From an uncultured Bacteroidota bacterium (GTDB lineage Bacteria > Bacteroidota > Bacteroidia > Flavobacteriales > Flavobacteriaceae), in assembly GCA_902593075.1 (NCBI GenBank), contig CACJHA010000007.1, forward strand, positions 1 to 50,170: a stretch of 50,170 nt of DNA, given 5' to 3'. Positions within the stretch are counted from its first letter, which is position 1; each line of letters opens with the position of its first letter. Of the stretch, positions 1-8,325 are shown one piece after another. Both the position numbers and the translations under genes were made by a program. The notes under the pieces were generated by a model, which worked only from the letters and a program-made list of their open reading frames with translations, made no database searches and had not been told where the DNA came from.

Positions 1-2
1 AA

Positions 3-704
3 GTAGCCCAGGAGAAAATGATTAAAATCTTACTTGGAGAAACTGGTTTTCACCAAGGCTTTACAACTGGGCAAAGGATAGGATATGGTAATGCTGATCA
101 ATATTCTCCAAATCCTCTAAAAGATGGAGGTTGTTCAGGTTATTCTGGATTATGTTCATTGGAAGATTCTATGGTTTTAAGAGATATGATTTGGTATATG
201 AGCCCAGACAATGCACAAAGAAAAGGAGATAACGATATAGTTGAGGTTTTTGAGCATGCTCTTCATACTCTACAATCACTTGGTACACGTGGTGCAGTTG
301 ACGGTTCATTATCTGCCTTAAATATGTCTGAGGAAGAAGATATATCTGGAACTGAACTTTTTCTAGCTATGAAAGAAGCTGTTGACAATGGTGTTTTTGG
401 GATAGACGACTATGGCGGAGATATCAATAATCAAGACAGATGGCCGTTACTATTAGTTGAATATCAATACCTTTTGACCTTTGGTATGTGGGAAGTTGGT
501 AAAGAATTATGGGAAGGAGGCTCATTAGCCCCAGAATGGAGTGATAGTGCTAATACACCAAGTGGAATTCAGCAAAACAATCCTCTAGGATATGCTCTTT
601 TCAATAATTATTTAGCACCCGTTCTTTCTAAACCAGATTTATCAGTATTAAGATCAATGTTCCAGGATAACGATGGAGGTCAGTCGGGGTATGTGCCTGA
701 CTAG
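3..704 (+). CDS. unrecognised protein, C-terminal part (5' end outside window)
   Basis: The reading frame is open from base 3, through the ATG at 18, to the left window edge, so this is most likely the C-terminal part of a longer protein rather than a gene starting at 18. About 234 residues are visible. There is no membrane segment. The visible part is acidic and rich in Gly, Asn and Trp. It has an EHALH motif near residue 80 (counting from the ATG), followed by L-Q-S-L-G, which could be a metal-binding helix but is not the standard HExxH order. I cannot assign a family. It lies 48 bases upstream of a metalloprotease-like lipoprotein on the same strand, so the two may be co-transcribed. An extracellular role is inferred only from this neighbourhood. 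Confidence 0.6.
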   Translation, partial: VAQEKMIKILLGETGFHQGFTTGQRIGYGNADQYSPNPLKDGGCSGYSGLCSLEDSMVLRDMIWYMSPDNAQRKGDNDIVEVFEHALHTLQSLGTRGAVDGSLSALNMSEEEDISGTELFLAMKEAVDNGVFGIDDYGGDINNQDRWPLLLVEYQYLLTFGMWEVGKELWEGGSLAPEWSDSANTPSGIQQNNPLGYALFNNYLAPVLSKPDLSVLRSMFQDNDGGQSGYVPD

Positions 705-752
705 TTTATAATTGTTATTTTTGAATTTAGTTAAATATCAAACTTAAAAAAT

Positions 753-1832
753 TTGAGATTCTTTGCCATTATTCCTATTTGCATATTTATTGTTTCTTGC
801 AGTAAAGATGATTCGGACTCTTCCCAACCTGAAACCAATCCGTTGGTAAAGTATGATGTTTCAATTAGTTCATCAGAAGGTGGAAGGATTAACATATTTA
901 CAAGAAATGGCGGGAATACACAGTCAGGTACTTATAAAGCTGGCACTCTTTTAAAAATAACTGCTACTCCTGATGATGGTTATAAATTTATTGGCTGGAC
1001 TGGAAGCAATGAAACTTCAATGGAAATCACGATAACAGTAAATTCTAATATTTCTCTCCAGGCTATTTTTTCAAAAATATTTTCATACAATTCTGAGGAA
1101 TATAGTTATGTGGAATTAAGTGAACCACCATATGGAGGCACAATTTTTATTACAGGAAATATAATCACTCCTTCGAATAAGACTGTTTATGACAGTATAG
1201 TCTATAAAGGAATCGATTCAAGATTTATGTATGATAGAAGAAATGGTGGCGGATTCATAGATCATAACCCCTTTTTGTATGATGCATATTTTTCTGACGG
1301 ATTGGTAACTGAAATTCAGATTAACTCAGAGTTCTCAATTGACCAATCTTTGTTAGAAGCAGAAAAATATGGATTTTTATTAGGTCAATTGTCAAAAGGT
1401 TTAAGAAAACACGTTGAAACTATGTGGATTCATAAAGGAGAAGAGGGTTATGGTGGAGGAAATAACAATATCCTTGTTCACACAGGTATGTCTGAGTTTT
1501 ATGAAAACTATTTTACCGGTAATATAATTGAAGAAACCTTGATTCATGAGGCTACACATACCTCTATAGATGCCTACATCTATCCCGATAGAGAAACAAA
1601 TGGGGAGGGTTGGATAAATGCTGTGGATAAAGATAATTGTTATATTTCCGATTATGCACGAGATTATCCGTACAGGGAAGATTTGGCAGAATTAATGCCA
1701 CTCTATATTGCTGTTAAATTTTTCCCTAACCAAATCTCTGAAGATGAAAGAAATAAAATTCTTAGTTGTTGCATTAACAGAATTTTATACCTAGATTCAT
1801 TGTCTATTGACTTTGAGATATATAATGAATAA
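753..1832 (+). CDS. lipoprotein with InlB-type repeat domain and HExxH metalloprotease-like domain
   Basis: The start is a TTG at 753; an in-frame TAA lies about 20 bases upstream and no ATG fits. Residues 1-16 form a lipoprotein signal (hydrophobic run, then VSC-S with Cys16) followed by a Ser/Asp-rich linker. Residues 33-107 match the divergent InlB B-repeat / 'bacterial repeat' pattern (G-G-x-I, A-T-P-D-D-G-Y-x-F-x-G-W, ending L-Q-A-I-F). The rest is a putative peptidase domain with HEATH at 265-269 and a candidate third zinc ligand in R-E-D-L-A-E (Glu309 or Glu313), an arrangement like gluzincins. The predicted location is anchored in the outer membrane or surface-exposed. Peptidase activity is inferred from the motif alone. 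A similar architecture recurs at 11782-13164. The gene converges on the glycosidase gene, with 10 bases between. Confidence 0.75.
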   Translation: MRFFAIIPICIFIVSCSKDDSDSSQPETNPLVKYDVSISSSEGGRINIFTRNGGNTQSGTYKAGTLLKITATPDDGYKFIGWTGSNETSMEITITVNSNISLQAIFSKIFSYNSEEYSYVELSEPPYGGTIFITGNIITPSNKTVYDSIVYKGIDSRFMYDRRNGGGFIDHNPFLYDAYFSDGLVTEIQINSEFSIDQSLLEAEKYGFLLGQLSKGLRKHVETMWIHKGEEGYGGGNNNILVHTGMSEFYENYFTGNIIEETLIHEATHTSIDAYIYPDRETNGEGWINAVDKDNCYISDYARDYPYREDLAELMPLYIAVKFFPNQISEDERNKILSCCINRILYLDSLSIDFEIYNE

Positions 1833-1842
1833 TTGGATTAAT

Positions 1843-3414
1843 TTATTCTTTTATGAAATACGGAAGTCTTGTAAGAGGGACGTTAACAGTAATAGATTTT
1901 CCACCTTTAAAAACTTTTCCTGTATCTGATTTCCAAGTGCCTTTAGGAAGAATTACTTTTCTTGAACCTTCTCCCTTAGATAAGTATGGTGCGACTAGAA
2001 TGCTGTTTCCTAGCATAAATTGATCTGTAATATCAACATATCCCTTGTGAGGATAAACGTATTCCATAGAGCGCACTATAGGTTCTCCGTTAGTTGAGGA
2101 CTTTTTAGCTAATCTCAAAATAGTTTCCTTGAACTTATTTCTTAGATTAACAGCATCTAAAACAGCTATAAAATGTCTTTTATCCAATATCCGCCAAGGA
2201 GCAACTGAAAACTGCATCATAGGCATGAGTGCATGAACCTGAGTAGAACGAACAACGAGTTCTTGGTCGATGGGCGCATCATCTAAAAATGATGTAAACT
2301 GACCACCACCAATCATGTCAGGGCAGCTAAAAGGATAACCCATAATTCCTTCTAGTAACATATGAGGTATTAATTTTTTAAGATCCTCCCAATCGTGGCT
2401 TTTATCATGTAATCTTTGAACGAGAGGTTGACCTCCCATTTTCCATGTTGCTCTGTATTCATTGTAGGGATAGCTTAATCCAATTTTAGCAAACAATTCA
2501 GTATGTGTGTTAGGATTCACTTCTTTCAATGATTTTATCCCTTTATAAAACCTCCCATCTCCAGCATCTAATTTAAATCCATCAACGCCATAGTCTTTTA
2601 TTAAACCATCAAGTACTCCTTTAAACCATTTTTCACTCTCCGGATTTGTTAGATCTAAAAGTGCACTTACACCATTCCACCACCTAACCATGGCTGGTTT
2701 TTCTGTTTCATCTAACATGAATATTCCTTTTTTCTCCAGTTCCCTGTATACATCAGAATCTGCACTTACAAAGGGACATACCCAGAGCATTACTTTAAAG
2801 CCTAATTCTTTTAATTCTTTCATCATTGCTTTTGGATTAGGAAATCTCCCCTGATGAAAATTCCATTTTCCATAATCTTCTTGCCAGTTATCATCAATCA
2901 TTATAATTCCAGGAGGCATCCCGTTGTCTACTATAGCTCTAGCGTATCGTAGAATATCTTTTTGGTTTTGATTGTAGGTTAATTCAATCCAAGTATTGTA
3001 TTGAGGTACAGAGAAAAAAAGCTCGGGAGGCATTTTACCCGATGGAGGAAAATAATTTTCACTAGCATATAAATAGGCGTCTCTTAGGTTTTTACCCGCT
3101 TTTTTGTACTCAAGTGGAGCATGCGATTTGTCAAATAAGATTTTTTCTTCATTTACTTTAAATCTAAAAGGTTCTTCGGACCAAACCAACTCACCACTAG
3201 TTGACAATAATAATGGTTGTAGTTGATTGTAATAACTTGTTCCATATAACTGTGCTTCATAACCGTTTTTAAGTGGCATTTTATGACCTTCAATTAGAAT
3301 ACCCGCATACCAGTCGACATTTTTTTTAATTTCTACCTCTAAATTCTCATATAAATCTTGGCCATTTGTTTTATGAAATAAAAAAATTAGTGTGGCAAAA
3401 ATGTATTTATTCAT
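1843..3414 (-). CDS. glycoside hydrolase family 31 (MYORG-like), secreted
   Basis: This is a retaining alpha-glycosidase of family GH31. The (beta/alpha)8 signature G-F-K-L-D-A-G-D carries the expected catalytic Asp near residue 289 (counting from an upstream TTG). An H-D-K-S-H-D-W-E region near 341-350 aligns with the acid/base segment. The KLDAG form, rather than the W-x-D-x-x-E form of classical alpha-glucosidases, is typical of the myogenesis-regulating glycosidase branch, some members of which act on alpha-galactosides. The exact substrate is therefore open. I chose the ATG at 3414, which gives a clean signal peptide (M-N-K-Y-I-F...N-G-Q). An in-frame TTG at 3432 would add six polar residues before it. 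The gene is divergent from susC, with 179 bases between, which suggests a shared uptake locus. Confidence 0.85.
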   Translation of the reverse strand: MNKYIFATLIFLFHKTNGQDLYENLEVEIKKNVDWYAGILIEGHKMPLKNGYEAQLYGTSYYNQLQPLLLSTSGELVWSEEPFRFKVNEEKILFDKSHAPLEYKKAGKNLRDAYLYASENYFPPSGKMPPELFFSVPQYNTWIELTYNQNQKDILRYARAIVDNGMPPGIIMIDDNWQEDYGKWNFHQGRFPNPKAMMKELKELGFKVMLWVCPFVSADSDVYRELEKKGIFMLDETEKPAMVRWWNGVSALLDLTNPESEKWFKGVLDGLIKDYGVDGFKLDAGDGRFYKGIKSLKEVNPNTHTELFAKIGLSYPYNEYRATWKMGGQPLVQRLHDKSHDWEDLKKLIPHMLLEGIMGYPFSCPDMIGGGQFTSFLDDAPIDQELVVRSTQVHALMPMMQFSVAPWRILDKRHFIAVLDAVNLRNKFKETILRLAKKSSTNGEPIVRSMEYVYPHKGYVDITDQFMLGNSILVAPYLSKGEGSRKVILPKGTWKSDTGKVFKGGKSITVNVPLTRLPYFIKE

Positions 3415-3593
3415 GTTTTTTGTCTTAAACAAAATCTAATATAATAACTTATTATTTAAGCGTATATTTTACGTCTAATATTGCTATCCACTATTTTATA
3501 AGCACTTAGAGTTTTTGCTTAAAAAAAATATTTCTTACAAATTTATCTTGTCAAAAATTCATTACATTTAAAAAAAATTAATCGAATATTTAT

Positions 3594-6500
3594 ATGAAAA
3601 ATAGTTTAAAGTTGGCAATCGTCCTTTTTTTGGGTGTTTTCCAAATAGCTTTAGCTCAAAGTACCATTAGCGGAACGATTCGTGACGCAAATGGTCCTCT
3701 ACCAGGAGCTAATGTAATTGAAGCAGGGACTAATAATGGCGTTAGCACTGACTTTGACGGAAATTTTGAAATTTCTGTTTCCGATGGTGCAAGTCTTGAA
3801 ATTAGTTATACTGGATATTTTACTCAAACTATAGAAGTTGGAAATCAATCTAGCTTTGATGTTTTGATGGAAGAAGATACAGAACAATTAGATGAAGTAG
3901 TTGTTACCTCTCTAGGTTTTACTGAAAAAAGGGACAATCTTGGATCTACTTATTCTGTTGTAAGCACAGGTGCCGTTCAAAGATCTGGTGAAGCTACTTT
4001 TGCAAATGCATTAAGTGCAAAGGCTGCAGGTTTAAGCGTTTCAAGATCAAGTGGTGATCCAGGTTCTGGAAGTAGAATTCGTATCCGTGGTGCGAATACC
4101 ATTTTAGGGAGTAGTGAACCTTTGATAATTGTTGATGGATCACCATTAAATAGTAGCATTACTAAAATAGTAAATGGTGGTAGTTCGAGTTCAGGTGCTG
4201 TCAATTTTGGATCTCGATTAAATGATATAAACCCCGCCGATATTGCATCTGTGCAGGTTTTAAAAGGTGCATCTGCAGCTGCTCTTTGGGGTAGTAGAGC
4301 AGCGAATGGAGTAATCGTAATTACTACAAAGGAAGGCCAATCTGGAAAAGCTAAAATAACCTTTTCTACCACTTACTCTTTTGATGAAATATCAGAACGT
4401 ATACCTAGACAAAATGTATGGGGTCAAGGTCAGAATGGAAGCTATTCTCCAACTCGGGCTGAATCATGGGGAGATTATATTCCCGATCGTGCAGGAGGTG
4501 CAGATACGGTTAATACAACAGGTGGATTTTTTACTTCGCAAAATGGCAATGTATATTATCCTATCACAACAAAAAATTCTCGAGAGACTTTTATTGAAGA
4601 AAATTTTAATGCTGCTTTTCAGACAGGAACATTTATCCAAAATGATTTAAATATAAGTGGTGGTAATGACAAAAACACCTACTTTTTTAGTTTGACAAAT
4701 TTACAGCAAGAGGGTATCATTCGTGGTTCCACATATGATAGAACTAATATTCGATTCAATTACAATGCAAAGCTTAACGATATAATGGATTTATCCAACA
4801 AGGTTGCTTACACGTACACGAGTTCAAACATGACTCAAGGTAATTCAAATGTTGGTGGAATTCAATTAGGTCACCTTAGAACTCCAGCTGACTTTGATAA
4901 TAGAGATTACATAGGAGTTTATACAAACTCTTCTGGCGAGGAATTTCCAAGAAGACATCGTTCTTACAGAAGATATCTTGGAAATAATGAAAACCCTATT
5001 TACAATAATCCTCTTTGGACAACAAAAGAGCAACTATCTTTAAATCAGGTTAACAGAATAACGGTTACACCTCAACTTACAATCAAGCCAAAAGAATGGT
5101 TGCAGCTAATAACAAGAGCAAATATTGATTTTGCTGACGATAGACGAACCTTCTTCTTCCCAAGAGGAAGTGCAGGATCTTCAATTACCATAAATAGGAG
5201 AGTAGGTTCATATTTAGAAGACGAAATTGCTACTCGTGACTATAATATTGATTTTATTGGGCGTGGAGAGTTTAGCTTAACTGACAACATAGATTTAACC
5301 GCTATAGTTGGATGGAGTTTAAATGATAGAAAGTACAATAGGAGTTCAGGTAGTATATCTGATTTTTTGGTAAATGCGACTAAAAGAACAACTGCATTAA
5401 ATAGTTCTCAGGAATCATCCACTTTTGAAAATATTAAATCGTTCACTAGGTCTAACAGAGGATATGCGATATTAAATTTTGGAATAAGTGATGAATTATT
5501 TGTAAATATGACAGGAGCTGTCGAAGCATCATCTACTATTAAAGGTTCATTCTTTTACCCTGCTGCAGATGTTGCTTGGAACTTTACAAATAGTGCGCTC
5601 GATTCAAGTGTTATTTCATTTGGAAAATTAAGAGCTTCTTATGGGATTGTAGGAGTCCAACCATCACCTCACAGATTTGATACTCTAGCTGAGGGAGGGT
5701 TTTCTTACTCAACATATTCTGACCCACTTGTAATTGATTCTTTCGGTGGTGGATTTAGATTGGATAATAATTTAGGTAACCCTGATCTTAAGCCCGAAAT
5801 GAAAACGGAATGGGAAATTGGAACCGATTTAAGGTTTTTTAACAATGATTTGACTTTTTCATTTACCTATTACAATAATAAAATTGAAGATATTTTATTA
5901 AATGTTAGCTTATCTCCATCTTCAGGTTTTTCAACTCAGTATGGTAACTTTGGTGCTATGAAAAATAAGGGTTATGAAATTGATTTAGGATGGAATGCTA
6001 TTCAGAAACAAGATTTAAATCTAAACACCACTCTTAATTGGTCTAGAAATGTTAATGAAGTAACTGACTTATACGGAACATCAGTTGTAAATATGTCTCC
6101 TGGTGCATCAGTTCAATCGGTTGCTCTTGTTGGTTCTCCACTTGGTACTTTATTTGGTACTGGTTCTAGAACTAATGCTGATGGAAGTTTTGATCTTAAT
6201 GAAAATGGGTTTCCTCAAATAACTTCAAGTTTTGTGGTACTAGGAGATCCTAATCCAGATTGGCGTGCAGGTCTTGGACTCAATTTATCTTATAAAAAGT
6301 TCAATCTTAACGTTGTTTTAGAGCATTCTCAAGGTGGTGAGTTTTCACCACGTACATTGCATGTTCTTAAGCGTTTTGGAACTACTACTGAGACTGCAAA
6401 CAGAGTTACATTAACTGAACCACTAGTAAACGTTAAAGGAACTACATTTCCTGCTGGTACCACAATCCGTGGAAATATAAAGAATTTTGGAGGTGGAAAC

Positions 6501-6830
6501 GTTTTACTTGACGAGCAGTGGTACAGAAGAGATATTGGAGGTGGATTCGGCGACAACCAAGCCTACAACTTTTCTATCTATGATGCAACATGGACTAAGC
6601 TAAGAGAAATCTCACTTAGTTATACTTTAGATTCTCCAAGTTTAAAGTCCACTATTGGGCTTAGCAGTGTTAGATTTACATTAACGGGTAGAAATCTAAT
6701 TAATATAAATAATATTCCAGGTATAGACCCAGAGGTGAATCAATATGGTACTGGTAATGCACTTGGTTTAGATTACTTTACGAATCCTCAAACCCAATCA
6801 ACACTATTGGGCGTAACCTTTAACTTTTAA
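3594..6830 (+). CDS. SusC/RagA-family TonB-dependent outer-membrane transporter
   Basis: This is the outer-membrane barrel of a SusCD-type importer, energised by TonB-ExbBD. In order it has a signal peptide (residues 1-22, cleaved after A-L-A-Q), a carboxypeptidase-D-like beta-sandwich (about 23-95, with the typical S-G-T-I-x-D and D-x-D-G-N-F-E-I), and the linker L-D-E-V-V-V-T-S-L-G-F. The plug domain follows (about 110-250, R-I-R-G-A-N-T and N-P-A-D-I-A-S-V-x-V-L-K-G-A-S-A-A-A-L-W-G), then a beta-barrel ending in an aromatic residue (V-T-F-N-F). At 1078 residues it is of usual length for the family. The susD-like gene follows directly. The cargo cannot be read from the sequence. The neighbouring glycosidase suggests a glycan, while the downstream acylase and amidase-like genes suggest something with amide or peptide bonds. 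Confidence 0.95.
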   Translation: MKNSLKLAIVLFLGVFQIALAQSTISGTIRDANGPLPGANVIEAGTNNGVSTDFDGNFEISVSDGASLEISYTGYFTQTIEVGNQSSFDVLMEEDTEQLDEVVVTSLGFTEKRDNLGSTYSVVSTGAVQRSGEATFANALSAKAAGLSVSRSSGDPGSGSRIRIRGANTILGSSEPLIIVDGSPLNSSITKIVNGGSSSSGAVNFGSRLNDINPADIASVQVLKGASAAALWGSRAANGVIVITTKEGQSGKAKITFSTTYSFDEISERIPRQNVWGQGQNGSYSPTRAESWGDYIPDRAGGADTVNTTGGFFTSQNGNVYYPITTKNSRETFIEENFNAAFQTGTFIQNDLNISGGNDKNTYFFSLTNLQQEGIIRGSTYDRTNIRFNYNAKLNDIMDLSNKVAYTYTSSNMTQGNSNVGGIQLGHLRTPADFDNRDYIGVYTNSSGEEFPRRHRSYRRYLGNNENPIYNNPLWTTKEQLSLNQVNRITVTPQLTIKPKEWLQLITRANIDFADDRRTFFFPRGSAGSSITINRRVGSYLEDEIATRDYNIDFIGRGEFSLTDNIDLTAIVGWSLNDRKYNRSSGSISDFLVNATKRTTALNSSQESSTFENIKSFTRSNRGYAILNFGISDELFVNMTGAVEASSTIKGSFFYPAADVAWNFTNSALDSSVISFGKLRASYGIVGVQPSPHRFDTLAEGGFSYSTYSDPLVIDSFGGGFRLDNNLGNPDLKPEMKTEWEIGTDLRFFNNDLTFSFTYYNNKIEDILLNVSLSPSSGFSTQYGNFGAMKNKGYEIDLGWNAIQKQDLNLNTTLNWSRNVNEVTDLYGTSVVNMSPGASVQSVALVGSPLGTLFGTGSRTNADGSFDLNENGFPQITSSFVVLGDPNPDWRAGLGLNLSYKKFNLNVVLEHSQGGEFSPRTLHVLKRFGTTTETANRVTLTEPLVNVKGTTFPAGTTIRGNIKNFGGGNVLLDEQWYRRDIGGGFGDNQAYNFSIYDATWTKLREISLSYTLDSPSLKSTIGLSSVRFTLTGRNLININNIPGIDPEVNQYGTGNALGLDYFTNPQTQSTLLGVTFNF

Positions 6831-6840
6831 AATGGTAAAC

Positions 6841-8262
6841 ATGAAAAATATATATAAAATTTTAGTTTTCTTTTCATTGATTTTGATAGCACATTCATGT
6901 GAGGATATCGTAGAAGGAATTAATGAAAACCCAAATGATTTGACTCTTTCAGATGTTGAAGAGCGGTTATTTTTAACTGGCGGTCAGTTAGCAAACATTC
7001 AACTTCAATGTGGTCATTTAAACCGTGTTAGTGGAATGTATTCTGGACAACTTATTGGATTTGCAGCATTATATTCAAATATTTATGGATATAATTTATC
7101 TACTGGAGAAGCAAATGATGAATGGAGGCACTTATATGTTGGTGTGACTACTAACATGCGATACATTATTGAAAATTCAGATAGTGAACTTCTTCGTGGT
7201 ATTGCTATGATAATTGAAGGACATTCTTATGGTACTGGTGCATCTCTTTGGGGAGATATTCCTTATTCTGAAGCAGGAAATTCAGAAATTGAGGATCCAG
7301 TATTTGATCCACAAGTTCAGGTGTATGCTCAAGCAATTGCAAGATTAGATGAGGGAATAGCTACACTTGGTAGTGCCCCCTCCGGCCAGATTCCTGAAGA
7401 TATTATATTCGGAGGAGATAAAGCTAAATGGATTGCTGCTGCAAATACACTCAAAGCAAGGTTTTATCTACATCAAAAAGATTACTCTAATGCATTGACA
7501 GCTGCTCAAAGTGGTATTTCTAATGCTAGTGGTGATATGAGATACAAACCAGGGAGTTCTGTTTCTGGAGATACAAATCTTTTCTGGACTATCCTTGCTG
7601 GATCAAGAGCAGGTGATTTAGGTAATAACTCTGATGACGGAACAGAAAGTTTTTTACTACAAATCTTGGATGCTACTAACACTTTGTCTAGAAATCATGC
7701 AAAAACAGACGAAACAGCTCGAAGAGCGTATTATATGATTGATGCTTCTGGTACAAGTAATGCAGGAATTATTGAAGAACGTGAGCCTCAAAATATGGTA
7801 ACCTATTTTGAAAATAAACTCATTATGGCTGAAGCAGCTGCTAGATCTGGTGGTGTTGCTGCTGGTCTTCCACATCTAAACGATGTTCGTGCTTGGCTTA
7901 ACAGTGGTGGTCATCTCAATTCCAGCTTTTCTGGATTAACTTACAATTATGCCCCTTTTGTAGCGGCAGATTTCGATTCAGGTGGAATAGAAAATGCTGA
8001 TGGCATTACAACTGACAATGCTTTTCTTCGTGAGGTCATGGAGGAACGTTACGTATCAGGTTTCGGAATGCATATGCCATACAATGACGCACGTAGATTG
8101 CGTAAATCAGATAGCGCAATTGCTGTTCCTTACATAATGGTTGATGCAGATAATACTCGAAAGCCTGAAAGGATGCCTTACGCACAAAATGAATTAAATT
8201 CCAATTCAAATGCACCAGCTGAAGATCCTGGAATATTTGTAAAAACACCTGTTAATCAATAG
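6841..8262 (+). CDS. SusD/RagB-family substrate-binding lipoprotein (SusD-like 2 type)
   Basis: This is the surface lid of the SusCD pair. The lipoprotein signal is M-K-N-I-Y-K...I-A-H-S-C, with the lipid-bearing Cys about 20 residues in, followed by the familiar E-N-P-N-D-L-T segment near the N-terminus. The remainder (about 473 residues) is the alpha-helical TPR-like SusD fold, including A-K-W-I-A-A-A-N-T-L-K-A-R-F-Y and L-R-E-V-M-E-E-R-Y in the second half. I prefer the ATG at 6841 over the in-frame ATG three codons upstream at 6832, because it gives a standard signal peptide; either is possible. It starts about 10 bases after the susC stop, so the two are co-transcribed. A strong terminator follows at 8271-8307 and closes the susCD transcript. 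Confidence 0.93.
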   Translation: MKNIYKILVFFSLILIAHSCEDIVEGINENPNDLTLSDVEERLFLTGGQLANIQLQCGHLNRVSGMYSGQLIGFAALYSNIYGYNLSTGEANDEWRHLYVGVTTNMRYIIENSDSELLRGIAMIIEGHSYGTGASLWGDIPYSEAGNSEIEDPVFDPQVQVYAQAIARLDEGIATLGSAPSGQIPEDIIFGGDKAKWIAAANTLKARFYLHQKDYSNALTAAQSGISNASGDMRYKPGSSVSGDTNLFWTILAGSRAGDLGNNSDDGTESFLLQILDATNTLSRNHAKTDETARRAYYMIDASGTSNAGIIEEREPQNMVTYFENKLIMAEAAARSGGVAAGLPHLNDVRAWLNSGGHLNSSFSGLTYNYAPFVAADFDSGGIENADGITTDNAFLREVMEERYVSGFGMHMPYNDARRLRKSDSAIAVPYIMVDADNTRKPERMPYAQNELNSNSNAPAEDPGIFVKTPVNQ

Positions 8263-8270
8263 ATTAATAT

Positions 8271-8307
8271 AAATTAGGGTTTGAGTTTTTCAAACCCTAA
8301 TTTTTTT
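8271..8307 (+). terminator. intrinsic terminator after the susD-like gene
   Basis: There is a perfect 14-bp inverted repeat (8271-8284 with 8290-8303; core ATTAGGGTTTGA / TCAAACCCTAAT), a five-base loop GTTTT, and a run of T from 8301 to 8307. It starts 8 bases after the susD stop codon. Its presence argues that susCD is a closed transcription unit, and that the true start of the next gene lies downstream of the hairpin. Confidence 0.9.
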
Positions 8308-8325
8308 AAAGAAAATGTTTGGGAT

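Noticed and set aside
18-20. ATG at 18 as the true start of the first gene
   Set aside because: The same frame is open up to the window edge without a stop, so the gene most likely begins outside.
1827-1852. Inverted repeat GAATAA/TTATTC plus T-run between two convergent genes as a terminator
   Set aside because: The stem is only six A/T-rich pairs and overlaps both coding ends, so it is too weak to call.
3977-4372. Open frame on the minus strand inside the susC-like gene
   Set aside because: It lies opposite conserved plug-domain codons and has no family features, signal or promoter. It is a shadow of the real gene. The same applies to minus-strand frames inside the SusD-like, ilvB and gapN-like genes.
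8281-8325. TTG at 8281 as the start of the GGT-like gene
   Set aside because: It lies within a perfect terminator hairpin and adds 15 residues before a clear lipoprotein signal.
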